The notes beneath the pieces are model-generated. The model did no database searches, was not told the origin of the DNA, and saw only the letters and a program-made list of their open reading frames with translations. This document shows, in pieces, positions 26,678-35,188 of a DNA stretch of 64,000 bases (position 1 is its first letter; the number at the start of each line of letters is the position of its first letter). This DNA comes from Pseudomonas capeferrum. Lineage in GTDB: Bacteria > Pseudomonadota > Gammaproteobacteria > Pseudomonadales > Pseudomonadaceae. The DNA lies in assembly GCF_000731675.1 (NCBI RefSeq), contig NZ_JMIT01000003.1, positions 602,058-666,057 of the forward strand. The letters are read 5' to 3'. A program made the translations under genes and the position numbers.

Positions 26678-26994
26678 GTTCAAGCAATAGCGTCACCGTG
26701 CAGATCCTCGACAAGGAATACTCGATCATCTGCCCGCCGGAAGAGCGCAACAACCTGGTCAGCGCGGCGCGCTACCTGGACGGCAAGATGCGCGAGATCC
26801 GCAGCAGCGGCAAGGTGATTGGTGCCGACCGCATCGCGGTGATGGCGGCGTTGAACATTACCCACGAGATGCTGCACCGCCAGGAAGAGCGTACCGATGC
26901 ACCCGCCGCTGGCACCAACCGCGAACAGGTGCGCGAGCTGCTGGATCGGGTCGATAAGGCTTTGTCCGACGACACGGATACCAAAATCGGCTGA
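26674..26994 (+). CDS. zapA: Cell division protein ZapA
   Basis: FtsZ-binding protein that bundles Z-ring filaments. It has 106 residues. The N-terminal dimer domain shows SVTVQILDKEYSIICPPEE and the C-terminal half is a coiled coil ending ELLDRVDKALSDD. The ATG overlaps the preceding TGA. The 6S RNA gene follows immediately, as in most gammaproteobacteria, which supports the call. Confidence 0.94.
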   Translation: MSSSNSVTVQILDKEYSIICPPEERNNLVSAARYLDGKMREIRSSGKVIGADRIAVMAALNITHEMLHRQEERTDAPAAGTNREQVRELLDRVDKALSDDTDTKIG

Positions 26995-27000
26995 GATTGG

Positions 27001-27006
27001 TATACT
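27001..27006 (+). promoter_or_regulatory. -10 element of 6S RNA promoter
   Basis: TATACT lies 3 bp after the zapA stop codon and 7 bp before the inferred 5' end of the 6S RNA, so the promoter overlaps the end of zapA. A clear -35 is not visible within the zapA codons. Confidence 0.6.
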
Positions 27007-27012
27007 GGCGCC

Positions 27013-27190
27013 ACTCCCTGGGGGATGCGCCAGTCGGTTATGTCCCTGAGCCGATACGCACAACCACGGGGGTTGCACGCTGGGGCCGGTGTGCATGTCC
27101 GCTCGACGGAAAGCCTTAACGCCCCCTGCAATCTCCACCTTGAACTTTCGGGTTCAAGGGCTACACCGATAGCGGTCCTATCGGGGAGCC
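27013..27190 (+). ncRNA. ssrS: 6S RNA
   Basis: Regulatory RNA that mimics an open promoter and sequesters sigma70 RNA polymerase in stationary phase. Recognisable Pseudomonas 6S blocks are GTCGGTTATGTCCCTGAGCC near the 5' side, GCATGTCCGCTCGACGGAAAG and GCCTTAA in the middle, and CTTGAACTTTCGGGTTCAAGGG near the 3' side. The closing stem pairs CTCCC (about 27014) with GGGAG (about 27184-27188). The length of about 178 nt fits the family. It sits between zapA and the 5-formyl-THF cyclo-ligase gene, the conserved location. Ends are estimated to within a few bases. Confidence 0.93.
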
Positions 27191-27260
27191 TTATTTCTCT
27201 TGCCTGCATTTGCTGCGGGCAGACTCCACACCAGTAGCGACAACTGGGAACGCCCGTGCC

Positions 27261-27869
27261 ATGACCGACACCGCGCCGCCTACCCGCCCCCAGCTCCGTC
27301 GCCTGCTGCGCAATGCCCGCCGCGCACTGACGCCTGCCCAGCAGCGCCAGGCCGCCCTCGGCCTGTACCGCCAGTTGGCGCAAGACCCGCTGTTCCGCCG
27401 CGCCCGGCACATCGCCTTGTACTTGCCCAACGACGGCGAAATAGACCCATACCTACTACTGCGCGAAGCCCAGCGACGCGGCAAGCGCACCTACCTGCCG
27501 GTACTGCACGCCTGGCCGCGCACGCGCATGGTGTTTCAGCGTTTCGAGCAGGGTGAAAAACTCAAGCGCAACCGCTTCCGTATTCCAGAGCCACTGACCG
27601 ACCGCAAACGCCAACGCCCGATCTGGTCCCTGGACCTGATCCTGCTGCCGCTGGTGGGCTTCGATGAAGTGGGTGGGCGCCTGGGCATGGGCGGGGGGTT
27701 CTATGACCGCAGCCTGGCCTACCAGGCGCGCCGCAAGACCTGGAAAAAGCCCTTGCTGCTGGGGCTGGCGCATGAATGCCAGAAGGTCGAGCGGCTGGCG
27801 CAGGCCAGCTGGGATGTACCCTTGCAGGGGACGGTCTCGGACTGCGACTGGTACCTGGCGCCGAGCTGA
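27261..27869 (+). CDS. ygfA: 5-formyltetrahydrofolate cyclo-ligase
   Basis: ATP-dependent enzyme that converts 5-formyl-THF to 5,10-methenyl-THF. It has 202 residues. The substrate and phosphate loops are visible as PLVGFDEVGGRLGMGGGFYDR (shown across its 21-residue span, about 131-151) and IALYLPNDGEIDPYLLL. The start at MTDTAPPTRPQ is used because the upstream in-frame ATG lies close behind the 6S RNA. Its position directly after ssrS is conserved from E. coli to Pseudomonas, and processing of 6S from a longer transcript through this gene is known there. Confidence 0.93.
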   Translation: MTDTAPPTRPQLRRLLRNARRALTPAQQRQAALGLYRQLAQDPLFRRARHIALYLPNDGEIDPYLLLREAQRRGKRTYLPVLHAWPRTRMVFQRFEQGEKLKRNRFRIPEPLTDRKRQRPIWSLDLILLPLVGFDEVGGRLGMGGGFYDRSLAYQARRKTWKKPLLLGLAHECQKVERLAQASWDVPLQGTVSDCDWYLAPS

Positions 27870-27888
27870 GCGGCGCCAGCGAAGGGCA

Positions 27889-28041
27889 TCAACGTGGTGG
27901 CTGGCTGGCGTCGACTGGCATCTGATAGGCGGTATCCAGCTTGCGCTCCCAGAACCCCTGCGCATAACCGGTAGTGACCACACCCAGGCCAAAAATGAAC
28001 ACCAGGATCCACAGAAGATCCGGCTTTTTGCGTTGATTCAT
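27889..28041 (-). CDS. Small single-membrane-span hypothetical protein
   Basis: A 50-residue protein, MNQRKKPDLLWILVFIFGLG..., with a positively charged N-terminus, one hydrophobic segment (about residues 8-28) and a short polar tail ending DASQPPR. This predicts an inner-membrane protein with its N-terminus inside. The in-frame ORF extends upstream to 28185 but that part looks non-coding. A G-rich stretch precedes the ATG. No family is recognised. It is convergent with the cyclo-ligase gene and divergent from the EVE gene. Confidence 0.65.
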   Translation of the reverse strand: MNQRKKPDLLWILVFIFGLGVVTTGYAQGFWERKLDTAYQMPVDASQPPR

Positions 28042-28219
28042 CGAAGATTGCCCCCCAGGCAAACTGTTCCGGCTTGGCGATTTTCTGGGTATCGCCAGCG
28101 CATCTCGCTTTAAACGGGGCGCATTTTCCGACAACCTGCGTCTACACGCAAACATTGACGCCAACCGGCTGTCGGTTTCGTGCAACAGGTTATTTCAAAC
28201 CTTTTCAGGAGCAGCATCC

Positions 28220-28669
28220 ATGGCCTATTGGCTGATGAAATCCGAGCCCGACGAGCTCTCGATCGAAGGCCTTGGCCGCCTGGGCGAAACACGCTGGGAC
28301 GGCGTGCGCAATTACCAGGCGCGCAACTTCCTGCGGGCCATGAGCGTGGGCGACACGTTCTTCTTCTACCATTCCAGCTGCCCGCAGCCGGGCATTGCCG
28401 GCATCGCGCGGATCACGCGGGCAGCCTACCCGGACCCAACCGCACTGGACCCAGAGAGCCCCTATCACGACCCCAAGGCCACGGCCGAGAAAAACCCGTG
28501 GAGCGCCGTAGATGTGGCGCACGTGCAGACCCTGCCCAAGGTGCTGGAGCTGGGCTGGCTCAAGCAACAGGCTGCCCTTGCCGAACTGCCGCTGGTACAG
28601 AAAGGCAGCCGCCTGTCGGTGATGCCGGTGACCCCCGAGCAATGGGCGGCGATTGTCGCGCTGAGCTGA
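28220..28669 (+). CDS. EVE domain-containing protein
   Basis: A 149-residue single-domain protein of the EVE (PUA-like, thymocyte nuclear protein 1) family, which in other systems binds modified bases in DNA or RNA. It starts MAYWLMKSEPDELSIEGL and has the family motifs WDGVRNYQARNFLRAM, FFYHSSCPQPGIAGIARI and a PWSAVDV segment. CAGGAG precedes the ATG. It stands alone next to the folate gene rather than beside a restriction system, so a housekeeping role is more likely than defence. Confidence 0.9.
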   Translation: MAYWLMKSEPDELSIEGLGRLGETRWDGVRNYQARNFLRAMSVGDTFFFYHSSCPQPGIAGIARITRAAYPDPTALDPESPYHDPKATAEKNPWSAVDVAHVQTLPKVLELGWLKQQAALAELPLVQKGSRLSVMPVTPEQWAAIVALS

Positions 28670-28763
28670 AGGTGCGCTATGGTCATGGGGTTTGACCGAT
28701 ATCAACACGCCATGGATAGCCACACGCCACGATAGGGGCGTGCATTGAGCAGGATGCTGACTG

Positions 28764-29723
28764 ATGAATCGATATGCCCCCAGGGTCTTCGCCACCGCGT
28801 TGATCGCCTTACTGGCGACCGCTGCAGGGCTGGGTTACTGGAAGTCGCTGCACGACCAATTGCCGGAAGGCTTGAGCATGGGCAACGGCCGTCTCGAGGC
28901 GACCGAAGTGCAGATTGCCAGCAAGGTCCCCGGGCGCTTGGCCGAAGTGCGGGTCGACGAAGGCGACAAGGTTGTCCGCGGCCAGCTGCTGGCCCGTATC
29001 GACACCCGTACCATGGAGGCCCAACGCAACCAGGCCGAGGCCGAAGTGCTGCGCGCGCGGGAAAACTACGCGGCAGCCCAGGCCAGTGTGCAACTGCGCC
29101 AAAGTGAACTGCTGCTGGCTGGCCAGGAGCTCAAGCGCGTGCGCGAAATCTTCCAGCGCAAGTACGCCAGCCAGCAGTTGCTCGACCAGCAACAGGCCCG
29201 CTTCGACACGGCCAACGCGGCAGTTGTCGCGGCACGTGCCCAGCTGGCGGCAGTCAAGGCCGCCATCGGCGCCGCCCAAGCCCAGGTGGCGCAGCTCACC
29301 AGCGAGATCGACGACAGCAGCCTGCGCGCGCCCATCGACGGCATCATCCAGCTGCGCCTGGCCGAACCGGGTGAGGTGTTGGGTGCTGGCGGCCGGGTAC
29401 TGATGCTGATCGACCCGAGCGACCAGTACATGAACCTCTACCTGCCGGCCTCCACCAGCGGCCGGCTGACCGTTGGCGATCAGGCACGCATCGTCCTCGA
29501 CGCCTTGCCAGAGCAGGCCTTGCCGGCGAAGGTGGCCTTTGTTGCGGCCAAGGCACAGTTCACCCCGAAACAGGTCGAAACCCGTGACGAACGGCAGAAG
29601 CTGGTGTTTCGCGTCAAACTGCGCCTGATCGACCCAAGCGCCGTGCCTCAAGCCAAGCCGGGCATGCCGGGTGCTGGCTACGTGCGCACGGCTGATGTGG
29701 ACTGGCCGGCCAACCTGCAATGA
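28764..29723 (+). CDS. HlyD-family membrane fusion protein (YhiI-like)
   Basis: Periplasmic adaptor of an ABC exporter, 319 residues. An N-terminal membrane anchor (about 7-25) is followed by a biotinyl/lipoyl-like half (EVQIASKVPGRLAEVRVDEG), a long coiled-coil hairpin (about 80-180) and the returning half (LRAPIDGIIQLRLAEPGEVLGAGG). The stop overlaps the next start (ATGA). With the fused ABC protein and the ABC-2 permease it forms a three-gene unit like E. coli yhiI-rbbA-yhhJ. Substrate unknown. Confidence 0.9.
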   Translation: MNRYAPRVFATALIALLATAAGLGYWKSLHDQLPEGLSMGNGRLEATEVQIASKVPGRLAEVRVDEGDKVVRGQLLARIDTRTMEAQRNQAEAEVLRARENYAAAQASVQLRQSELLLAGQELKRVREIFQRKYASQQLLDQQQARFDTANAAVVAARAQLAAVKAAIGAAQAQVAQLTSEIDDSSLRAPIDGIIQLRLAEPGEVLGAGGRVLMLIDPSDQYMNLYLPASTSGRLTVGDQARIVLDALPEQALPAKVAFVAAKAQFTPKQVETRDERQKLVFRVKLRLIDPSAVPQAKPGMPGAGYVRTADVDWPANLQ

Positions 29724-32440
29724 ACGCGCCGGCACTGCTGGCCGAGGGTATCAGCCACCGCTATGGCGGCCTGGTCGCCTTGCACACGCTGGGCTTCAGC
29801 CTGCCTGCAGGCACGCGCTGTGCACTGATTGGCCCCGACGGGGCCGGCAAATCGACCCTGCTCGGGCTGATCGCCGGCGTGAAGCGCCTGCAACAGGGTG
29901 AGCTGCAGGTGCTCGGCGGCTCGATCCGTCAGCGCCGCCATCGCGCGGCGCTGTACCCAAAAGTGGCGTTCATGCCGCAAGGGCTGGGCAACAACCTGTA
30001 TCCCGAACTGTCGATCAGCGAGAACATTCGTTTTTTTGCCACCCTGTTTGGCCTTGGCCGTGATGAATGCGACCAGCGCATGGCCAACCTGCTGCAAGCC
30101 ACCGACCTGCAACGTTTCGCCGAGCGCCCGGCCGGCAAGCTGTCGGGGGGCATGAAGCAGAAGCTGGGCCTGTGCTGCGCGTTGATCCACGAGCCTGACC
30201 TGCTGATCCTCGACGAACCCACCACCGGGGTCGACCCCCTGTCGCGCCGGCGCTTCTGGGAGCTGGTCGAGCAGGTACGTGCGCAACGCCCGCAATTGAC
30301 GCTGCTGGTGGCCACCGCCTATATGGAAGAGGCCGAGCAGTTCGAGCACTGCCTGATGCTCGATGGCGGCCAGCTGATTGCCGCAGGCCCCAGCCAGGTA
30401 CTGGCCGCCGTCACGCCCAGCGGCAAGCTGGACGACGCCTTTACCCATTACCAGGGCGCAGGCAGCACGCAACACGCACCCTTGAGCATCCCGCCACGCC
30501 CGACCAATGACGGCCCGGTTGCCATCGAGGCGCACGACCTGACCCTGCGCTTTGGCGATTTCACCGCAGTGAACAAGGTCAGCTTCGCCATTGGCCGTGG
30601 GGAAATTTTCGGCTTCCTGGGTTCCAACGGCTGCGGCAAGACCACCACCATGAAAGTGCTCACCGGCCTGATGCCCGCCACCGAGGGCAGCGCCACCCTG
30701 CTCGGCCGCCCGGTGGATGCCAGCGACCTGGCCACGCGCAAGCGGGTGGGGTTCATGTCGCAGAGTTTCTCGCTGTATGGCGAACTCAGCACCCGCCAGA
30801 ACCTGACGCTGCATGCCCGCCTGTTCGACCTGCCCAAGGCCGAAAGCGCGCAGCGCATCAGCGAACTGATCGAACGCTTCGACCTGGGCAGCTTCGCCGA
30901 CCAGCCGTCAGGCGCCCTGCCCCTTGGCCTGCGCCAGCGCCTGTCGCTGGCGGTCGCGGTGCTGCATCGCCCTGAAGTGCTGATCCTCGACGAGCCGACT
31001 TCTGGCGTCGACCCTGCCGCCCGGGACGACTTCTGGCGGCTGCTGGTGGAATTGTCCCGCGAGCAGGGCGTGACCATTTTCCTCTCCACCCACTTCATGA
31101 ACGAAGCCCAGCGCTGCGACCGCATTTCGCTGATGCACGCCGGCCGGGTGCTGGCCTGCGACACACCCGACGCCCTGCAGCGCCATTACGCCGGCAACAC
31201 CCTGGAAGACGCCTTCGTCCGCTGCCTGGAACAGGCCCAGGAGGCCGGCCCCCAGGCCCCGGGCAACGCGGTACTGGAGCAGGCAGCAGCGACCACACCG
31301 CCGTTGCGCCAGGGCTTCAGCCTGCGCCGCCTGTTGGCGGTGGCCAGCCGGGAGGGCAAGGAGTTGCTGCGTGACAGGGTGCGCCTGGCCTTTGCCCTGC
31401 TCGGCGCCGTGTTCATGATGGTGATCTTCGGCTACGGCATCTCGCTGGATGTGGAGAACCTCGCCTTCGCCGTCCACGACCAGGATCAGAGCCCGCAGAG
31501 CCGCGCCTACCTCGAGGCCTTTCGCGGGTCGCGCTATTTCGCCGAACAGGCGCCGATCCGGGATACTCGCGAGATGCACCAGCGCTTGCAGCGCTCCGAA
31601 ATCAAACTGGCGCTGGAGATCCCACCGGGGTTTGGCCGCGACCTGCACGCCGGGCGCCAGCCGGTCGTGGCGGCCTGGCTGGACGGCGGCATGCCGTTTC
31701 GTGCGGAAACCAGCCGTAACTACGTGGAAGCCGTGCACCAGGCGAACCTCGAACAGCTTGCCGCCTACAGCCCGCAACCGGTGCAGCGCCAGGAACCGGT
31801 GCGCCTGGAAACACGCTTTCGCTACAACCAGGATGTGGTCAGCGTGAATGCCATCGGCCCCGGGGTGATGGCGCTGATCCTGGCCTTCATACCAGCCATG
31901 CTCACCGCCCTGGGCATTGTCCGCGAGAAAGAGCTCGGCTCCATTACCAACTTCTACGCCACGCCCCTCACCCGCCTGGAGTTCCTGCTGGGCAAACAGC
32001 TGCCCTACGTGGCCGTGAGCCTGGTCAACCTGGCGTTGCTGGTGGCGATGAACCGCTGGCTGTTCGCCGTGCCGCTAAAGGGCAGCGTGCTGGCCCTGGC
32101 CTGTGGCGGCGTGGCCTACCTGCTGGCCACCACCAGCCTGGGCTTGCTGATTTCGGCGTTCACCCGCACCCAGATCGCGGCCATTCTGGGCACCATGATC
32201 ATCACCAGCTTGCCGACCATTCAGTTTTCCGGGCTGATCGTGCCGCGCTCGTCGCTCGACGGCGCTGCGGCGGTGATGGGCCAGCTGTTCCCGGCCGGGT
32301 ATTTCCTCGACATCGCGGTCGGCACCTTCACCAAAGCGCTGGGCCTGCGCGAGCTGTGGCCGCAGTGCCTGATCCTGCTGAGTTTCTTTGCCGTATTCAC
32401 CGGCCTGAGCCTGATCATGCTCAAGAAGCAGGAGGCCTGA
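29720..32440 (+). CDS. rbbA: RbbA-like fused ABC ATPase/permease
   Basis: A 906-residue protein with two ATPase domains and a membrane domain, the layout of E. coli RbbA (ribosome-associated ATPase; here more plausibly an exporter component). ATPase 1 (about 1-240) has GPDGAGKST, LSGGMKQKLGL and LLILDEPTTGVDP. ATPase 2 (about 265-500) has GSNGCGKTTTMK and VLILDEPTSGVDP, but its signature is PSGALPLGLRQRLS, not LSGGQ. The C-terminal ABC-2 domain (about 545-906) has several hydrophobic spans. The start overlaps the HlyD stop and the gene is followed after 1 bp by the second permease. Confidence 0.92.
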   Translation: MNAPALLAEGISHRYGGLVALHTLGFSLPAGTRCALIGPDGAGKSTLLGLIAGVKRLQQGELQVLGGSIRQRRHRAALYPKVAFMPQGLGNNLYPELSISENIRFFATLFGLGRDECDQRMANLLQATDLQRFAERPAGKLSGGMKQKLGLCCALIHEPDLLILDEPTTGVDPLSRRRFWELVEQVRAQRPQLTLLVATAYMEEAEQFEHCLMLDGGQLIAAGPSQVLAAVTPSGKLDDAFTHYQGAGSTQHAPLSIPPRPTNDGPVAIEAHDLTLRFGDFTAVNKVSFAIGRGEIFGFLGSNGCGKTTTMKVLTGLMPATEGSATLLGRPVDASDLATRKRVGFMSQSFSLYGELSTRQNLTLHARLFDLPKAESAQRISELIERFDLGSFADQPSGALPLGLRQRLSLAVAVLHRPEVLILDEPTSGVDPAARDDFWRLLVELSREQGVTIFLSTHFMNEAQRCDRISLMHAGRVLACDTPDALQRHYAGNTLEDAFVRCLEQAQEAGPQAPGNAVLEQAAATTPPLRQGFSLRRLLAVASREGKELLRDRVRLAFALLGAVFMMVIFGYGISLDVENLAFAVHDQDQSPQSRAYLEAFRGSRYFAEQAPIRDTREMHQRLQRSEIKLALEIPPGFGRDLHAGRQPVVAAWLDGGMPFRAETSRNYVEAVHQANLEQLAAYSPQPVQRQEPVRLETRFRYNQDVVSVNAIGPGVMALILAFIPAMLTALGIVREKELGSITNFYATPLTRLEFLLGKQLPYVAVSLVNLALLVAMNRWLFAVPLKGSVLALACGGVAYLLATTSLGLLISAFTRTQIAAILGTMIITSLPTIQFSGLIVPRSSLDGAAAVMGQLFPAGYFLDIAVGTFTKALGLRELWPQCLILLSFFAVFTGLSLIMLKKQEA

Positions 32441-32441
32441 C

Positions 32442-33554
32442 ATGTCGCGCTTGAACCACACCCTGCGCCTGGGCCTGAAAGAACTCACCAGCCTGCGCCA
32501 TGACAGCGTGCTGCTGCTGTTTCTGCTTTATGCCTTTAGCGTGGCGATCTACATGCCTGCGGCCGGCTCGGTGATCGGCGTGCACAACGCCAGTGTCGCC
32601 GTGGTCGACGAAGACCACAGCCTGCTCTCGCGCAAACTCACCGAGTCGCTGCAACCGCCCGAGTTCCAGCCTGCCGTGCCTCTGCCTCCGGACCGCCTGG
32701 ACCAGGCCATGGACAGTGGCCAGTACACCTTCGTGATCAATGTGCCGGTAAATTTCCAGAGCGACCTGCTGGCCGGGCGGTCGCCGGAGCTGCAGATCAA
32801 CGTCGACGCCACGGCGATGAGCCAGGCCTTCATGGGTGCCGGCTACATCGGCCGGATCTTCGAACGTGAGCTGCTCGACTATACCCAGCGCACCACCACG
32901 CAGAGCCCGGTGCTGATCAACCCCAAGGCATTGTTCAACCCCAACCTCGAGGGCGGCTGGTTTCTGGCGGTGATCCAGATCATCAACAACATCACGATTC
33001 TGGCGATCATCCTCACCGGCACCGCGTTGTTGCGTGAACGCGAACACGGCACGCTCGATCACTTGCTGGTGCTGCCGTTGACCGCGCTGGAAATCATGCT
33101 GGCGAAAATCGCCAGCAACGCACTGGTGGTGGTGCTTTGCACCTGGATCTCGCTGATCGTGGTGGTCAAGGGCGCCCTCGGCGTGCCGTTGTCCGGCTCC
33201 ATGGGGCTGTTTCTGGGCGTGACGGCGCTGTACCTGTTCGCCAGCACCGCGCTGGGCATCTTTCTGGCCACCCTGGCGCGTTCGACGCCTCAGTTCGGCC
33301 TGCTGGCGATCCCGGTGATCATCCCGATGCTGTTGCTGTCGGGCGGCAGCACGCCGCTGGACAGCATGCCGCAGTGGTTGCAATGGGTGATGCAAGGTTC
33401 GCCGTCGACGCATTTCGTCAGCCTCGGCGCCGCGATTCTGTTCCGCGACGCCGGCTTGGCCGTGGTATGGCCAGATATCCTGGCCCTGGCCGTGATCGGC
33501 CTGGTGTTCTTCAGCGTGGCACTGGCGCGCTTTCGGCGCAGCCTGGCCTCTTGA
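32442..33554 (+). CDS. yhhJ: ABC-2 type permease (YhhJ-like)
   Basis: Inner-membrane permease of 370 residues. It has one N-terminal span (about 22-45), a large periplasmic region (about 46-170) and about five C-terminal spans with LREREHGTLDHLLVLPLTALEIMLAK, the ABC-2 hallmark (shown in part). It is related to the membrane half of the preceding RbbA-like protein, suggesting a heterodimeric channel. CAGGAGG lies before the start. Its stop codon directly abuts the stop of the convergent FliL-like gene with no bases between. Confidence 0.9.
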   Translation: MSRLNHTLRLGLKELTSLRHDSVLLLFLLYAFSVAIYMPAAGSVIGVHNASVAVVDEDHSLLSRKLTESLQPPEFQPAVPLPPDRLDQAMDSGQYTFVINVPVNFQSDLLAGRSPELQINVDATAMSQAFMGAGYIGRIFERELLDYTQRTTTQSPVLINPKALFNPNLEGGWFLAVIQIINNITILAIILTGTALLREREHGTLDHLLVLPLTALEIMLAKIASNALVVVLCTWISLIVVVKGALGVPLSGSMGLFLGVTALYLFASTALGIFLATLARSTPQFGLLAIPVIIPMLLLSGGSTPLDSMPQWLQWVMQGSPSTHFVSLGAAILFRDAGLAVVWPDILALAVIGLVFFSVALARFRRSLAS

Positions 33555-33959
33555 TCACTGCACGATCAGGTTGTTGAACAGCAGGTCTTCGACAATCGGC
33601 TTGCCCTCTTCCGCTTCCATTACCTGCTGCACCTGCTTGAGGGCTTCCTGGCGCAGTTGCTCCTTGGCCTCGACGTTGCTCATCTTGTCTACCGTCTGCT
33701 GGGTGAACAGCGCCACCAGCTGGTTACGGATCAGCGGCTCATGATGCTTCACCGCCTTGGCGGCCTCATCACCGGTCACGCGCAGGGCCACGTCAGCCTT
33801 GTAGACGCGCAGCTTGGGGCCACCGTCGAGCGCGTAGTTACCGACAAAGGGTGGGCTCAGGGTGATGTAGGCGACTTTTGGCTGCCCTTCCTTGGCCTCT
33901 TCGGCCATGGCCGCCACTGGCAGCATCAGGGCCAGCACCATCAAGATCCACGCTTTCAC
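33555..33959 (-). CDS. FliL-like exported protein
   Basis: A 134-residue protein with a FliL-type C-terminal domain. It starts with a hydrophobic export segment ending LPVAAMA, then YITLSPPFVGNYALDGGPKL, RVYKADVALRVTG and IRNQLVALFTQQTVDKMSN, which match the FliL family. No flagellar genes are near, so this is the stand-alone FliL-like protein common in Pseudomonas. A GTG at 33959 with AGGAG 7 nt upstream is the best start; the ATG at 34016 has no such signal. Function outside the flagellum is unknown. Confidence 0.82.
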   Translation of the reverse strand: MKAWILMVLALMLPVAAMAEEAKEGQPKVAYITLSPPFVGNYALDGGPKLRVYKADVALRVTGDEAAKAVKHHEPLIRNQLVALFTQQTVDKMSNVEAKEQLRQEALKQVQQVMEAEEGKPIVEDLLFNNLIVQ

Positions 33960-34116
33960 GAATTCGCTCCTCAATACAATTGGCGCCAGCTTACCCAGCA
34001 CACCGCTCAAACCCAAGCCCAGGCTTATGCCGGCCCATCAGGGTGGGCCATGCTCGTTGACCCGGCAGGTGGCCCTCCTACACTTATCGGCCATTACCCG
34101 CAAAGGAATAGCCCCG

Positions 34117-35094
34117 ATGAAAGCTGTGTTGTGCAAAACCCTGGGTCCGGCGCGCGACCTGGTACTGGAAGACGTCGCCAGCCCCGTGCCGAAGAAGAAC
34201 GAGCTCCTGCTGGAGGTACAGGCCGCAGGCGTCAACTTCCCGGACACCCTGATCATCGAAGGTAAATACCAGTTTCAGCCACCGCTGCCGTTTTCCCCGG
34301 GCAGCGAAGCAGCGGGGGTGGTCGCCGCAGTCGGCGAAAAGGCCGGGGCGTTCAAGGTCGGCGACCGGGTCATGGCGCTGACGGGCTGGGGTGCGTTCGC
34401 CGAGCAGGTCGCGGTGCCCTTCTACAACGTGATGCCGATCCCCGAAAGCATGGACTTCACGACCGCTGCCGCCTTTGGCATGACCTACGGCACCTCGATG
34501 CATGCACTCAAGCAGCGCGGCCAACTGCGGCCCGGTGAAACCCTGCTGGTGCTGGGGGCGTCTGGCGGTGTGGGCCTGGCGGCAGTGGAAATAGGCAAGG
34601 CCATGGGCGCCCGGGTGATCGCCGCGGCCAGTAGCGCTGAAAAACTGGCTGTGGCCAAGGCTGCCGGGGCCGACGAGCTGATTGACTACAGCCAGGCCAG
34701 CCTCAAGGACGAGATAAAGCGCCTGACCGGCGGCCAGGGCGCGGACGTGATCTACGACCCGGTGGGCGGCGAGCTGTTCGACCAGGCCGTGCGCGGGCTG
34801 GCCTGGAATGGACGGTTACTGGTGGTCGGGTTTGCCAGCGGCACCATCCCACAGATGGCGGCGAACCTGGTGCTGCTCAAGGGCGCTGCGGTGCTGGGGG
34901 TGTTCTGGGGGGCGTTTGCACAGCGTCAGCCGGAGGACAATGCGGCGAACTTCAGCCAGCTGTTTGCCTGGCATGCCGAAGGCAAACTGAAACCGTTGGT
35001 GTCGAAGACTTATCCACTGGCCGAGGCTGGGGCGGCTATCGAGCAATTGGGGCAGAGGAAGGCGGTGGGTAAGTTGGTGGTGCTAACCCGATAA
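34117..35094 (+). CDS. NADPH:quinone oxidoreductase-like MDR family protein
   Basis: A 325-residue medium-chain dehydrogenase/reductase of the zinc-free quinone oxidoreductase class. The N-terminal part has VQAAGVNFPDTLIIEGKYQ and SPGSEAAGVVAAVGEKAG. The nucleotide-binding motif is VLGASGGVGLAAVEIGKAMG near residue 150. The cysteine/histidine zinc ligands of alcohol dehydrogenases are absent. The start at MKAVLCKTLG has AAAGGAA upstream. The substrate is not determinable (quinones or enones are typical). Confidence 0.88.
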   Translation: MKAVLCKTLGPARDLVLEDVASPVPKKNELLLEVQAAGVNFPDTLIIEGKYQFQPPLPFSPGSEAAGVVAAVGEKAGAFKVGDRVMALTGWGAFAEQVAVPFYNVMPIPESMDFTTAAAFGMTYGTSMHALKQRGQLRPGETLLVLGASGGVGLAAVEIGKAMGARVIAAASSAEKLAVAKAAGADELIDYSQASLKDEIKRLTGGQGADVIYDPVGGELFDQAVRGLAWNGRLLVVGFASGTIPQMAANLVLLKGAAVLGVFWGAFAQRQPEDNAANFSQLFAWHAEGKLKPLVSKTYPLAEAGAAIEQLGQRKAVGKLVVLTR

Positions 35095-35119
35095 GGCATC
35101 ACAACTGGGTTGGCAGCAC

Positions 35120-35153
35120 CGGCCTCTTCGCGGGGCAAGCCCGCTCCCACAAC
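35120..35153. repeat. Single REP-type palindrome
   Basis: 'ttcgcggggcaagcccgctcccac' with a GCGGG-gcaag-CCCGC core lies between the convergent quinone oxidoreductase and ChaC-like genes. It is the same family as the pair at 20264-20350, but a solitary unit. Confidence 0.7.
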
Positions 35154-35188
35154 CTGAAGACCGCAGAGAACCTGAGCAACTGTCTTGC

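Noticed and set aside
28220-28669. EVE protein as part of a modification-dependent defence system
   Set aside because: No restriction endonuclease, helicase or methyltransferase gene lies nearby; the neighbours are housekeeping genes.
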